A DNA stretch of 60,047 nt from Planctomycetota bacterium. GTDB taxonomy: Bacteria > Planctomycetota > Planctomycetia > Planctomycetales > Planctomycetaceae. Below the pieces are notes generated by a model. It ran no database searches. It saw nothing but the letters and a program-made list of their open reading frames with translations, and had not been told where the DNA came from. Of this stretch, positions 27,749 through 37,912 are shown piece after piece. The translations under genes were made by a program, and so were the position numbers. Within the stretch, counting starts at the first letter, position 1; each line of letters opens with the position of its first letter. The DNA is taken from positions 1-60,047 of the forward strand of contig VGZH01000031.1 of assembly GCA_016872645.1 (NCBI GenBank), written 5' to 3'.

Positions 27749-30118
27749 ATGAGTGTCTCAATCTCGATATTGGCCGTGGCGGAGTTCGTCGAGCGGTTGG
27801 CGTCGATGCTTGGTCAACCGGTCGAGATTGTCGAGACGGTGCTCTGGAGTTCGCTCGCCACCGTACTGGCTCTCGCGATGCTGCATCTCATCACGATGCT
27901 CGTGACGAAATGGGGCGATAAATCGCTCGGTTGGAAGTCGCTCGTCTTCTCGCTGCTGATACATCTGTCGTGCATGTTCGGTTTGGTCGCAGTGAATCCG
28001 CCGGAGTCGCTTTCGCCGGCGAAGGCTGATGACCGTGAAACCTTGCCACGCGAACGGTTCGTCAAGATTCAACCGCAGTTCGATCCCGCGGGTGCCGATG
28101 AGCCGGTCAATCTTCCAACGACCGCAAAGGGGAACACCCGAGTCTGGGAGAAGCTTCCTGACGCTTCGGGGCAGGAACTGATCCGCACGACGCGCTCTCC
28201 AACGGAATTAAAACTCTCGGAAGGACCCGAACGACGACCTGGACCATTGACGGCTCCCGACATTCCGAAGGATGTCGCAGATCGCCCGGCCCTGCCTGAT
28301 CAGCCGGAAATGAAACCGGAACTGAAACTGTCCGGCGAGAAAGGTCCGGTGCGCGTTGAAGCCGCAGCTCCGTTGCGAATCAACGATCCGACGGCGGAAG
28401 CTCGACCCGATAGTCGGATGCCGTCGTTCGCTGCGACAAAGCGCAGCGGAAGCGGAGGCGGTTCGAACACACCGAACGCGACAGTTGCTCGACAGTCGAC
28501 AGGCAGCGGCTCGGAAGCACCCGCGCGACGTTTGGAATCCGATGGCCCGTTGACTCTGCCCGACGTCGCGCTGCCTAGTCCGACGACGAACGTGTCGCCA
28601 TCTCCTGGCGATCCATCCACCGCCGGCACTGGTACGAAACGAACGGGACCAGCACCCTCAAACGTTCCGCGTGACGGAGACGACTCAACGGCAGGTAAAT
28701 CCACCGGCACTGGCACAGGCGGCGGGACCGTGACCGGCTCGCCGGGTTTCTCGCCCTTTTCGCGATCGAAGAGTCGCAACGTGCGTGGCCAGGCGAACGG
28801 CGGTGCGGAGTCATTTCATCCGGAACGCAAAGCTCAAGACCCAAACGCGATTCCCGGTGATTCGGTCGCGGTGCGCGACGGCGTGCGAACGGAGTTGCCC
28901 AACGAGGGACTCGTGCCGCGTCTCGTGCAGCCGAATTTTGAGGCATCGACGATCGGCAAGCGGACGAGCGTGCCTCCGATCTACGAAGGTCGCAACCTCG
29001 GCAAGCGTCGCGAGACCGCTCGGCGCTACGGCGGAACCGATGCCTCCGAAAAGGCGGTCGAGATGAGCCTTCGCTGGCTCGCCGCGCATCAAGACCCGGA
29101 AGGCTTCTGGGACGCGGATGGCTTTGACGCCCAATGCCCCGACGGTGAACGCTGCACCGGCCACGCGGGACTCGTGAAGACCGACGAAGAAGGGGTCGAT
29201 CGCTTGAACGCCGGCAAGCACGCGGACACCGGCGTGACCGCTCTGTCGCTGTTGGCGTTTCTCGGTGCGGGCTACACGCACGAGGAAGGCCAGTACGCCG
29301 ATCAGATCGACCGCACACTCGGTTGGCTGATTCGCCAGCAACGAGCCGACGGGTATCTCGGCGGTAAGGCAACGCACTTCGAGCAGATGTACTGCCACGC
29401 GATGACGACATATGCCCTCGCCGAGGCATACGGCATGCAGAGCGACCTCTCGTCCGATCGACGGCTGCGCGAACCGCTGATGCGTGCCGTCAACTACATC
29501 GTTGAGAATCAGAATCCGGACGGCGGCTGGCGGTACGTGAAGGGACAGTCCAGCGACATGAGCATCTTCGGATGGCAACTGATGGCACTGAAGAGTGCCG
29601 AGATCGCCGGCCTGACGATTCCTGACAGCACAAAGGCCATGATGGTCCAGTTCCTGAAGGATCGCAGCCAAGGGACGAACAAGGGCTTGGCCGGCTATCG
29701 CTTGATCGGCGGGCAACCGACGCCACCAACCGACTCGATGACGGCCGAAGCGTTGTTCTGCAAACAGATGCTCGGCATTTCACGCACGAACCCGACCAGC
29801 ACGGAAGGGGTCAACTTCATCATGCAACGACTGCCGCGCGGGTCGACGCACAACATTTACTTCTGGTACTACGGGACGCTGGCAATGTACCAGTACGGCG
29901 GCGATCCGTGGCGAAAGTGGAACGAGGCTCTGCGTGAAACGCTGATCGCCGAACAACGGACGCGCGGCCACATGGCCGGAAGCTGGGATCCGAAAGCTCC
30001 TTGGGGAGAGTACGGAGGCCGCATCTTCTCGACCGCCCTCAGCACGCTCTGCCTGGAGGTCTACTATCGCTTCCTGCCGCTGTACCAAATGGGCGGTCAG
30101 TACGACGACGAGAAGTGA
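27749..30118 (+). CDS. Membrane-anchored prenyltransferase/squalene-oxidase-repeat protein
   Basis: This 789-residue protein has two hydrophobic helices near residues 30-53 and 62-84, a long low-complexity Pro/Gly/Ser/Thr-rich stretch (~90-420), and a C-terminal alpha/alpha-toroid domain (~430-789). The toroid carries repeats such as [38 protein letters not shown] and [17 protein letters not shown]. Repeats of this kind occur in squalene cyclases and prenyltransferases. The cyclase DxDD motif is not seen, so catalysis of that type is doubtful. Many planctomycete paralogues have this architecture without known function. bioD follows after six bases, suggesting one transcript. Confidence 0.8.
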   Translation: MSVSISILAVAEFVERLASMLGQPVEIVETVLWSSLATVLALAMLHLITMLVTKWGDKSLGWKSLVFSLLIHLSCMFGLVAVNPPESLSPAKADDRETLPRERFVKIQPQFDPAGADEPVNLPTTAKGNTRVWEKLPDASGQELIRTTRSPTELKLSEGPERRPGPLTAPDIPKDVADRPALPDQPEMKPELKLSGEKGPVRVEAAAPLRINDPTAEARPDSRMPSFAATKRSGSGGGSNTPNATVARQSTGSGSEAPARRLESDGPLTLPDVALPSPTTNVSPSPGDPSTAGTGTKRTGPAPSNVPRDGDDSTAGKSTGTGTGGGTVTGSPGFSPFSRSKSRNVRGQANGGAESFHPERKAQDPNAIPGDSVAVRDGVRTELPNEGLVPRLVQPNFEASTIGKRTSVPPIYEGRNLGKRRETARRYGGTDASEKAVEMSLRWLAAHQDPEGFWDADGFDAQCPDGERCTGHAGLVKTDEEGVDRLNAGKHADTGVTALSLLAFLGAGYTHEEGQYADQIDRTLGWLIRQQRADGYLGGKATHFEQMYCHAMTTYALAEAYGMQSDLSSDRRLREPLMRAVNYIVENQNPDGGWRYVKGQSSDMSIFGWQLMALKSAEIAGLTIPDSTKAMMVQFLKDRSQGTNKGLAGYRLIGGQPTPPTDSMTAEALFCKQMLGISRTNPTSTEGVNFIMQRLPRGSTHNIYFWYYGTLAMYQYGGDPWRKWNEALRETLIAEQRTRGHMAGSWDPKAPWGEYGGRIFSTALSTLCLEVYYRFLPLYQMGGQYDDEK

Positions 30119-30124
30119 CCAACC

Positions 30125-30847
30125 ATGCGCGGGCTGTTCATCACGGGAACTGACACCGGCGTCGGCAAGACCCACATCGCCTGCGAGATCGTGCGCGAAC
30201 TTCGAATGACCGGACAGCACCGAGTCGGTGCCTTCAAGCCCGCTTGCAGCGGTGCGGACATCGACACAAACGGCCGGCCCAGTTGGGACGATCTCAATCG
30301 ATTGCGTGACGCGATTGGCCAAAATATCTCCGACGATCAACTCTGCCCACTGCGATTTCTCGCGCCACTGGCTCCACCGATTGCGGCTCGACAAGAAGGG
30401 CAAACGATTGACGTCGATGCAATTCGGCACGGCCTCAACGCCTGGCGATCCGAGTGCGACATCATCGTCGTCGAGGGAGCCGGCGGACTGCTCTGTCCGC
30501 TGACCGATCACCAGACTATGGCCGACTTGGCCGCTCAGTTCGGTTTTCCGCTATTGATTGTGGCTCGCCTGGGACTCGGCACGATCAACCACACGTTGTT
30601 GACCGTCGAGGCGGCTCGGCAGCGAGGCTTGCCACTGGCGGGAATCCTTTTCAATGAACCGACTCACGATTCGGGAGACTTGTCGAGCGAGTCAAACGCC
30701 ACGGAAGTCGCCGCTCGCTGCGACGTGCCGGTGTTGGCGATCCGCCGACACAATAGAACGGGCTGGCTGAGTCGCTTCGGCCAAGCAACCCGGCTAGATT
30801 GGTGGACCCTCGCGGGGGTTCCCGCACAGGCAAATTTGAAACCGTAG
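30125..30847 (+). CDS. bioD: Dethiobiotin synthetase
   Basis: This 240-residue protein opens with MRGLFITGTDTGVGKTHIA, the BioD P-loop. It continues with GAFKPACSGAD (substrate-binding lysine), LRFLAPLAPPIAARQEG, VVEGAGGLLCPLTD and the late RLGLGTINHTLLTVEAAR, all diagnostic. BioD uses ATP and CO2 to close the ureido ring of dethiobiotin in biotin synthesis. No other biotin gene lies in the window. It begins six bases after the prenyltransferase-repeat gene, so it is probably co-transcribed with that functionally unrelated gene. Confidence 0.95.
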   Translation: MRGLFITGTDTGVGKTHIACEIVRELRMTGQHRVGAFKPACSGADIDTNGRPSWDDLNRLRDAIGQNISDDQLCPLRFLAPLAPPIAARQEGQTIDVDAIRHGLNAWRSECDIIVVEGAGGLLCPLTDHQTMADLAAQFGFPLLIVARLGLGTINHTLLTVEAARQRGLPLAGILFNEPTHDSGDLSSESNATEVAARCDVPVLAIRRHNRTGWLSRFGQATRLDWWTLAGVPAQANLKP

Positions 30848-30924
30848 CCACGTTTGCCAGGACGTGGGTAAGTCGGTGAAATCCAAGTTCTGGCGAGCGT
30901 GGCCTCGATTGGGCTGAGGTTCGT

Positions 30925-32493
30925 ATGGCTTTCGAGATGATCTGCGGCCAATGCCATGGCAATCTGCTGGTGGAACACTTCGGTGTCGTCGTCGCGTGCC
31001 CACATTGCGGAGCACATCTGCAAATTCCAGCGGCCCCAGCGGAGTCGACACCGACCGCGCCAATGCCTGCTTCCCCGCAAGTGACTCAGCCGACACCGGA
31101 GCCAGTGACATCGTCAGAACCTGAGCCTGTGGCCGTCGAGCCCCCCTCCCCTGTCTCAATGACTGACGACGGTGTTTCCGAACCGGCGCCACCCACTGAA
31201 GAGTTGAGTGCGTTCACGGTCGAAGAGTCTGAACCACCACCGTCGGTCGAGATCTCCGTCAGGTCGCCGATCGTGATCAGCGAAACGGCGACTGAAAATG
31301 TCTGCGAAGTGACTCCTCAGCCGGCGACCGGCGATGATGCCTTCTCCCTCTCGGCACTGATGTCGTCGTCCGAAGCCATCGCACCGGAACCACTGACAGA
31401 GTCTGCAGTGCCATCCAATTTGCTGACCGAATCGGACGCGCCGATTTCGAACATCACTGAACCTTCGTCCGTGGCCGAATCGGTTTACGAACCGGAAACG
31501 GTGACGCCGACCGCAATGGAACCCACCGGCTTGTCTGGCTTGTTTGGTGCCCAGGAGTCATCGCCGCCGCCAGAAGAAACCGTCCCGACCGAAGAACCTC
31601 CGGTCACAGAAGCCGTGACTCACATCGCCGCGCATGTGGAGATGCCACACGAAGTGGATTCATTGCCGCACGACGTTCATCCGCCGGCAATCGAGACTGA
31701 CAGCGACATGCTGGCGGCCCCGCCCGTCAGAAAACCGGCTGGCGCGGAACATATGACGGTCTCAAAATCCTCGTTTCTGCTGCTGCTCAGTTACAGCAGT
31801 GCAATCACAATCGGGTTCCTTTACCTCTTGTACCACGGCACGGCAAACAGAAACGATTACGGATTGGAAAGCCTGCCTGACATCGTGCCACTGAAGAAGA
31901 AAACGGCCAGCGTTTCCGTCTACAAGGAAACCGTAGACATGCCGGCCGGGCACGATTTGAAAGTCGGCGACAGGCGGCGGTTCGGCAACATCGAAGTCAC
32001 CGTATTGAAAGTGACTCGCGGCGAAATTCAGTTTCGGCATTTCGCCGATGCCAGCAAGTCACGTCTGCCATCGGCACCGGTGCTGAAGCTTTGGCTGCGA
32101 TTCAAAAACGTTTCGAAAGACCAGGAGATCGCTCCGCTTGACGACCAATTGCTGTTCACACGCGCGGGCAAAGACCGATTCAGCTATCGCAGTAATCAAT
32201 TCGTCATGCGCGCCGAGCAAAAAGCCAATCAAGACGCCAAACGAGTCATCGCCTTTGACCACATCATCGGCAGCGGATGGGACTTGGCCAACTTGCCGCT
32301 CGACAAACCGCTGCGACCGGGCGAATCGCGAGACTATTACGTCCCCACCTGCGAAAACGACCTCGACATACTCACCGGCGAACTCCTGTGGCGTGTTCAC
32401 ATCCGCAAAGGTTACAGCTCGCGCGGCAACGGCGTGACGACCCTCTTCGAGGTCCGCTTCAACAGCAACGTCATCAGCGACGAAGCCGCGTGA
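30925..32493 (+). CDS. Zinc-ribbon, disordered linker, membrane-anchored protein of unknown function
   Basis: The first 30 residues form a zinc ribbon (CGQC at 7-10 and CPHC at 25-28), as in planctomycete proteins that begin with a short cytoplasmic ribbon. A 240-residue acidic, proline- and threonine-rich disordered region follows (~35-275), then a transmembrane helix near 283-305 (FLLLLSYSSAITIGFLYLLY). The C-terminal domain (~330-522, with VGDRRRFGNIEVTVLKVTRG and LKLWLRFKNVSKDQEIAPLD) resembles immunoglobulin-like DUF4352-type domains. I do not recognise a specific family. It stands 77 bp after bioD and ends four bases from the convergent ThuA-fusion gene. Confidence 0.65.
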   Translation: MAFEMICGQCHGNLLVEHFGVVVACPHCGAHLQIPAAPAESTPTAPMPASPQVTQPTPEPVTSSEPEPVAVEPPSPVSMTDDGVSEPAPPTEELSAFTVEESEPPPSVEISVRSPIVISETATENVCEVTPQPATGDDAFSLSALMSSSEAIAPEPLTESAVPSNLLTESDAPISNITEPSSVAESVYEPETVTPTAMEPTGLSGLFGAQESSPPPEETVPTEEPPVTEAVTHIAAHVEMPHEVDSLPHDVHPPAIETDSDMLAAPPVRKPAGAEHMTVSKSSFLLLLSYSSAITIGFLYLLYHGTANRNDYGLESLPDIVPLKKKTASVSVYKETVDMPAGHDLKVGDRRRFGNIEVTVLKVTRGEIQFRHFADASKSRLPSAPVLKLWLRFKNVSKDQEIAPLDDQLLFTRAGKDRFSYRSNQFVMRAEQKANQDAKRVIAFDHIIGSGWDLANLPLDKPLRPGESRDYYVPTCENDLDILTGELLWRVHIRKGYSSRGNGVTTLFEVRFNSNVISDEAA

Positions 32494-32497
32494 TCGA

Positions 32498-35400
32498 TCA
32501 CGGTCCCTCCACGGTTACAGCCATGATAACGGGGGACGTCACGTCGCGGGCTGGGCCTTTGACCAGTTCAAGGGTCTCGATCTTGTCTTGGCGCTTCGGG
32601 ATGACGGCAAAGTAGCGGGCCTGTTGGCCCCGCAAAGCAAATGCGAATTTTGATTGCGGGACATCGACTCGGCGGATGTAGTCGGCGAAGTGTTCGCCGT
32701 TGAGCAGCGGGTGGTCCTCGGTCTTGCCGTCTGCATATTTCAGGCGGACGATCAGACACGTCGTTCCCTTCTCGCTCGCAGGCCAGCCCCAGCCGCTGAC
32801 TCCACTGAGGAAGTGAATTGCCTTCGCGGCCGAATTACATGGGAGCGTTACGGACTTGGGCATCTTCGGCGGAATGTTGCCATTGGAGCCGTTGAGCATA
32901 ATGACGTTCGGCGTCTTGTCCCCCTGCGGATCGACCAAGACGAACGGCACCCCCTCGAACATCTTTGGCTTCCAATCCTCGAAGATCAGCCGTTCGATGC
33001 CAGCCTTTTCGCTGTTGAACATGCCTTTCGTGCTCACGATCGTCGCGACTTTGTCGAGCGGGATCGGCAGGAATTTGCCGCGAGCCGTCAAGAACTCCAG
33101 CAAGTCGCGGAGATCCGTCGGCGTGTGCAGTTTCTCGACTCCTTCGGGCATCAGCGACTTCTTGGATGAGATCAGCTCTTCGATGTTCTCGCGCTGGATC
33201 GTGTGCTTCTTGGCCTCGACGTCAATCAGCTCAATCGCCGTCTTCGATTCGGAGGCCAGCAGGCCGCTGAAGACTTTGCCGTCGTCGGTCTGAACGGTGT
33301 AGATGCGGAAGTTCCCTTCCACGCTGCGGCTGGGGTCGAGGATGTGGATGATGAGTTCATGCTTCGGATGGACCGCCATGCCGGTCAGGTCGGGGCCGAT
33401 CTTGGTCCCCTCGCCGGAGTGTGTGTGGCACTTCGCGCAGGTCTTCTTGAAGACCGCTTTGCCATTCGCGACATCGCCCGTCTTCTCGATCGTCGGCATG
33501 AGTTCGTCGATGACCTTCTGACGATCGGGGTTCGGCAGGCCGCCACCTTTGACCAGCAGCGGCTTCATGCGAGCGGCGAGCCCCTTGTCAGGATGACTGG
33601 CAAGAGCCTGCTTCTGTTCAAGCGACAAATCCGACAGTTCAATCACTCCCGCCTCGAAGGCTCCGATCAGCGACTTCGTCCAATCACCACGAGCCAACAA
33701 TCCTCGCATCGCCGTCTGCCGTACGGTCGGAGTGAGGGTTGGCCAACTGGCAATGAGCGTCTCACCAGCGGCCGGCGACTCACTCAGTCCAATCGCTTCG
33801 ACAAGTCCGGTTGCCAATTCGGCCGACGTGCGCGGGGTGATGAGTTTAGCGAGCCAAGCTGAGGTCTCGGCATCCGATTGGAGAAAACTAACGAGTTGTT
33901 TGGCGGCATTGATGCGATCAGCGTCATTGGCTTGGTCATCGGCGACCACTTCGCGGAAGCCTTTCGTGATTTCGCCAATGTGAGCATCCAGCGCCTTGGT
34001 ACCCCAGCGGCCAGCCAGCGTAACAAGTGCTCCGCGAGCATTCGGTGGCGCGGTCGAGACGAGTTTCACGAGTGCTTGCTCGGATGCCGCCGACAGTGTC
34101 GCGGGTTTGTCTTTCGGCCAACCTTTGGACATTCCGCTGAGGATCGCTTCCGTCGCCGGCGCAGCCGTCTGTTTTGGTTCGGCCGAGGCCAACAGTTCGA
34201 TGATTGATCCGACCGTATCAGACGGGGCGGAACGAGCGTAATGCTCGCTAACGATCGCCAGAGCGTTGCCCGGCGGACTTGCGAGTTTCGCTCCGCTGTT
34301 CTTCGCGACAAGCTGCAAAAATGGTGCGTCGTGCCGAGCCGCCGCCGCGATCAACGCATCGCTTAGCCAACGATCCTCGACGGCGTTCGATGCGAACGCG
34401 ATGCGAATCGCGTCGGCTGCGTCGACAGACGGGGGCATCTCGGTCAAAGCCAACAAAGCCGCCAGACGTACCTGAGCGTCGCGAACCCTCAAGGCCCCCG
34501 ACTTCACAATGGCCTTGCTGAATTGCTCGTTCCGAGGCAGCACCGCCAGCACATTACGACGGACGCCGGGCGAGGGATGATCGAGCGCAATCACCAAAGC
34601 CTTGTTCGCGTCCGGATTTGATCCGTTCAACGCGCCGCGACCGTGCAACGTCCACAACGCATGAACCACTTCGGCGTTCTGACCGATCTCATCTTTCGCG
34701 TGATCTTGAATCGTGACGATCAACTGCTGGAGCACGTCGGCGTAATTTTCGACCATCAGCCGCTGAGCATGCTTTCTCCAGAGCATGTTGCCAGTCCTCA
34801 GCGCGTCGAGTTGCCCTTCCACTGTCGAGAGATCGGGATTCGGCGGAATGATCGGCTGATCGTCTTCGCCTTTCCACACGACGCGATAGATGCGGCCGTG
34901 TTTCTTGTCGCGAAGGTCGATCTCGTAGGCGTTCCCTTTACCCGTCTTGTAACCAGCGGGAGTCGGGTTGTGCTGCACGATGATATTGTACCAGTCGATC
35001 ACCCAAAGCTGACCATCGGGACCGACCTCGGCCATGATCGGAGCGGACCACTCGTCATCGCTCGCCAGAATGTTCCAAGGATTGTTCGATCGGAAGCCAG
35101 CACCATCCGGCCGCAGCACGAACGTCGAGACCAACTTGCCAGTCGGCTCGCAAACAAACGCGGTCCGATTCCAGTACTCCTTCGGCCAGCTTCGAGCCGT
35201 GTAGACCGCATGCCCGGCCGCCGCCGTGAAGCCGCCGTGCCAATCGACTTGCCGCACCTTGTCACTGAATGGGTCAATCTTGTTCCGATCCGCGATGCCG
35301 TTGAGCACGCTGCTCGACCAACCGCGCACCTTTTCGTAGTAGCGATTCGGGATCGGCATAAACTCGCTGGGGTTGCCGTTCGCCGTCGAGCCAAAGATCA

Positions 35401-36886
35401 AACCCTCTTCACTGAGACCCAAGCCCCAAGTGTTGTTGTTGGTCGAGCGGAGAAACTCAACATCCTTCACGGCTGCCTGATCGTTCTCGCCTTCTAAACG
35501 AAACCGGAAGAATCCTTGTCGAAACGACTCGCCGGTCTTCTTGCCGTCGTCGAACACCGGCTTCGAGTTGTTGTAGCCCTGCATCGCGTAGTACCAGTTG
35601 TCGAGGCCGTATTGAAAATTGCTCACACCGCCGTGCGTGTCGCCGAGTGCCCAGCCAGTGATGATCACTTTGCGGATGTCGGCCTTGTCGTCGCCGTCCG
35701 TGTCTTTGAGATAGACGGTCTGCGTGCCGTCCTGCACGATCGCTCCGCCGCGATAGAACGCGATTGCGGTCGGAATGCTCAGTCCTTCGGCGAAGATCGT
35801 GAACTTGTCCGCTGCGCCGTCGCCGTTGGTGTCCACGCAGATGCGGATGCGGTCGCGGCCTTTCGTCGGCTCTTGCAGTTCGTTCGGATAGTCGAGCGTT
35901 TCGCAAAGCCACAACCGACCGCGCTCGTCCCAGTTCATGGCCAGCGGTTTGCCGATCTCCGGCTCCGCCGCGAACAGTTCTACTGCGAATCCAACAGGAG
36001 TGATGAAGTGCTTGATCGACTCTGCGGCTGAGAGAGGCTTTTGCAGTTTCTTCACCGGTTCAGCAATTGTCCCCCACTGCTTGGCAGGAGGGTAAAACGG
36101 AATTACCGAATCGACGTACTCAAACGGCTTCACATCTTTTCGCGGAGGCGTCATCTCCGGCCGATCGGCGAAGCTCGGCACTTGGCTGACATCATCGCCA
36201 CATGACCAACGAATGCCGCGCTCGATGAGGTTTTGAAAACCCGGATTGCCCCACGTCCGCTCGTCATGTCCCCACGCGGTGTAAAAGACTCTCCCCTTGC
36301 CATGAGTCCGCACCCAAGTCCACGGCTCTTGCCCCTCACCTTCCGCGTGAGTCTCCAGCACGACGCGATTCTTCTCGTTGTGCTTCGTGTGGACGTAGGT
36401 TTCATCCCAACTCTCAAAGCCTTTGTAACCTTTCATCAACGGATGCGACTTCGCAGCCTCTGTCGGAGTGACACGGAACGTCCCGGTTCCATGCCGCTGA
36501 AACTGCCCGCCCATCAGCGCCACGACATCGTCGTTGTTGCGGAAGCAGTAACTCGCGCAGTGCAGCGGCACAAACCCCTTACCGCTGGCGACGTAGTCCA
36601 GCAGTGCCTTGGCCTGTTCGTCCTCGATCTTGTCGATGTTAGCAAACAACACCAGTCCATCGAACTTCGCCAACCTCTCGGCATTGAGATCGCCAACGAC
36701 GTCGGTGTACTCCAACTCAATCCCACGAACTTTCAGCACCGGCTGCAACTGCCCAAACCGCGCCCGCGGCTGATGATGCCCGTTGTCACCGAGATACAGC
36801 AGCTTGAGCTTCTCGGCCGCATGCCCATCGCTGCAACACAGGGCCAAACCAATCACAGCAAAGGTTGTTCGAAACCATGACTTCAT
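32498..36886 (-). CDS. Secreted ThuA / dehydrogenase-like propeller / HEAT / heme-domain protein
   Basis: This 1462-residue exported protein (signal MKSWFRTTFAVIGLALCCSDGHA) joins four modules. The first is a ThuA-like domain (~25-235, VLFANIDKIEDEQAKALLDY, GFVPLHCASYCF). The second is a planctomycete 'membrane-bound dehydrogenase' propeller (~290-700, NWDERGRLWLCETLDYPNEL, DTNGDGAADKFTIFAEGL). The third is a HEAT-like helical region (~720-1120). The fourth is a c-type heme domain with CAKCH (~1150) and FSGLLASESKTAIELID. A beta-sandwich tail ends it. By family analogy it oxidises a sugar-type substrate in the periplasm and passes electrons to heme. It heads a minus-strand block of sugar-type genes reaching 42.8 kb. 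Confidence 0.88.
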   Translation of the reverse strand: MKSWFRTTFAVIGLALCCSDGHAAEKLKLLYLGDNGHHQPRARFGQLQPVLKVRGIELEYTDVVGDLNAERLAKFDGLVLFANIDKIEDEQAKALLDYVASGKGFVPLHCASYCFRNNDDVVALMGGQFQRHGTGTFRVTPTEAAKSHPLMKGYKGFESWDETYVHTKHNEKNRVVLETHAEGEGQEPWTWVRTHGKGRVFYTAWGHDERTWGNPGFQNLIERGIRWSCGDDVSQVPSFADRPEMTPPRKDVKPFEYVDSVIPFYPPAKQWGTIAEPVKKLQKPLSAAESIKHFITPVGFAVELFAAEPEIGKPLAMNWDERGRLWLCETLDYPNELQEPTKGRDRIRICVDTNGDGAADKFTIFAEGLSIPTAIAFYRGGAIVQDGTQTVYLKDTDGDDKADIRKVIITGWALGDTHGGVSNFQYGLDNWYYAMQGYNNSKPVFDDGKKTGESFRQGFFRFRLEGENDQAAVKDVEFLRSTNNNTWGLGLSEEGLIFGSTANGNPSEFMPIPNRYYEKVRGWSSSVLNGIADRNKIDPFSDKVRQVDWHGGFTAAAGHAVYTARSWPKEYWNRTAFVCEPTGKLVSTFVLRPDGAGFRSNNPWNILASDDEWSAPIMAEVGPDGQLWVIDWYNIIVQHNPTPAGYKTGKGNAYEIDLRDKKHGRIYRVVWKGEDDQPIIPPNPDLSTVEGQLDALRTGNMLWRKHAQRLMVENYADVLQQLIVTIQDHAKDEIGQNAEVVHALWTLHGRGALNGSNPDANKALVIALDHPSPGVRRNVLAVLPRNEQFSKAIVKSGALRVRDAQVRLAALLALTEMPPSVDAADAIRIAFASNAVEDRWLSDALIAAAARHDAPFLQLVAKNSGAKLASPPGNALAIVSEHYARSAPSDTVGSIIELLASAEPKQTAAPATEAILSGMSKGWPKDKPATLSAASEQALVKLVSTAPPNARGALVTLAGRWGTKALDAHIGEITKGFREVVADDQANDADRINAAKQLVSFLQSDAETSAWLAKLITPRTSAELATGLVEAIGLSESPAAGETLIASWPTLTPTVRQTAMRGLLARGDWTKSLIGAFEAGVIELSDLSLEQKQALASHPDKGLAARMKPLLVKGGGLPNPDRQKVIDELMPTIEKTGDVANGKAVFKKTCAKCHTHSGEGTKIGPDLTGMAVHPKHELIIHILDPSRSVEGNFRIYTVQTDDGKVFSGLLASESKTAIELIDVEAKKHTIQRENIEELISSKKSLMPEGVEKLHTPTDLRDLLEFLTARGKFLPIPLDKVATIVSTKGMFNSEKAGIERLIFEDWKPKMFEGVPFVLVDPQGDKTPNVIMLNGSNGNIPPKMPKSVTLPCNSAAKAIHFLSGVSGWGWPASEKGTTCLIVRLKYADGKTEDHPLLNGEHFADYIRRVDVPQSKFAFALRGQQARYFAVIPKRQDKIETLELVKGPARDVTSPVIMAVTVEGP

Positions 36887-36933
36887 GACTTAATCTTTCC
36901 AATCGAGCGGATCTGTTTTCGGTCTTCTTGGAA

Positions 36934-37812
36934 TTACGGAAGAGGCCCGATGCCGGCGTAGCGGTAGGTCGAAACCGTATCCCACGCGAGCTTTTGCAGG
37001 ATCGCATGCTGCTCGTCATCGAGGCCAGGTCGAGCCACTTTCAAGCCGACCGGAGAGACTCGATAGATCGCCGAGTAATTGCAGTACGTCGCCAGCGTTT
37101 GTACATGAGCGTGACAGTGGCCGATGGGATCGGTGAAGAGTTTGGATTGCCTGGTCACTCCTGGAAATTTTTTATCAACGACCAGCGCTCGCAGTTTCAC
37201 GACAGCATCGCCGACTGGAACAATGAAGACCGCCTGCTTGCCGTGAGTCTTGTTGAGGTCATCAACTTGAGCTTCCAGTTTCTTGCGCCAGTCATCGACA
37301 GCCGCTTGCAGGTCGGCGATCTTGGCATCGTCCCGCTGAGTGTTGTTGCTGATGAATCCAGGTTCCCCCTTCGGGACATCGAACGGGTACCACGACTCTT
37401 GTACGAGCAACTTCAGGTTCGGATTGTGCTTCAGACCAAGCTCCGTGAAGTTGGTGATCCCTTGATCGGGAATCGCCAGGTGAGCGGCCATTGTGAAGAC
37501 ATCGACCTCGCCGTTGATCAGCGCGGGTTTGGCTGTGTTCTTGTCGTCGGCCAAATCCCAGTGCTGAATAACTCGCGAGCCGCCGATGCCCTGAGTTCCA
37601 GCCAGCTTGTGCCCCTGGATGTTTGCCGCTTTGACGAGTTGCTCGACCTGCGGCGGGACAAACATGTGAAAGCTGTGACCGGTGTAAAATACGCGGAGTC
37701 CGGCGGGAGGCTTGGCGTCCTGCGCAGACGCCAGGCTGCAGCCGATGAACGAAACGACGAAGACGCTGCGGACGAACAGCGACACCCAACGGCAATCCAA
37801 ATTTGGACGCAT
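36934..37812 (-). CDS. Secreted SGNH-like protein
   Basis: ATG 37812 begins a signal peptide (RWVSLFVRSVFVVSFIGCSLASA) and gives 292 residues. The start of the mature domain, LRVFYTGHSFHMFVPPQVEQ, has the GxSx nucleophile context of SGNH hydrolases. IGGSRVIQHWD could be the glycine block and TDPIGHCHAHVQ supplies an Asp-x-x-x-His pair near the C-terminus. I infer an extracytoplasmic hydrolase of unknown substrate; a non-catalytic binding role is possible. It lies between the ThuA-fusion gene and a separate ThuA gene, separated from the latter by an 80-bp inverted-repeat element. Confidence 0.65.
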   Translation of the reverse strand: MRPNLDCRWVSLFVRSVFVVSFIGCSLASAQDAKPPAGLRVFYTGHSFHMFVPPQVEQLVKAANIQGHKLAGTQGIGGSRVIQHWDLADDKNTAKPALINGEVDVFTMAAHLAIPDQGITNFTELGLKHNPNLKLLVQESWYPFDVPKGEPGFISNNTQRDDAKIADLQAAVDDWRKKLEAQVDDLNKTHGKQAVFIVPVGDAVVKLRALVVDKKFPGVTRQSKLFTDPIGHCHAHVQTLATYCNYSAIYRVSPVGLKVARPGLDDEQHAILQKLAWDTVSTYRYAGIGPLP

Positions 37813-37829
37813 GGTTTTGGATTCCTTTC

Positions 37830-37909
37830 TTGGAGTGCGGGGTGTCAGCACCACTTGGGATTCGTTCGCGACGATCCAGAGCAAGCGGTGCTGACACACC
37901 GCACTCCAA
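37830..37909. repeat. 80-bp inverted-repeat element (MITE-like)
   Basis: TTGGAGTGCGGGGTGTCAGC followed by ACC (37830-37852) and its inverted partner (37887-37909) match at 22 of 23 positions, around a 34-bp centre. It fills almost the whole gap between two same-strand genes, so the transcript would carry a long hairpin. No coding capacity is present. Confidence 0.85.
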
Positions 37910-37912
37910 AGG

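Noticed and set aside
27749-30118. Active squalene cyclase
   Set aside because: The DxDD catalytic motif is not seen and the protein is anchored with a long low-complexity linker.
32488-32505. Palindrome CGTGATCGATCACG at the end of the zinc-ribbon gene as terminator
   Set aside because: No T-tract on either side and it overlaps the stop codon; it could be chance.
35516-36031. Plus-strand open frames inside the ThuA-fusion gene
   Set aside because: They lie opposite conserved ThuA and propeller motifs and show no family resemblance.
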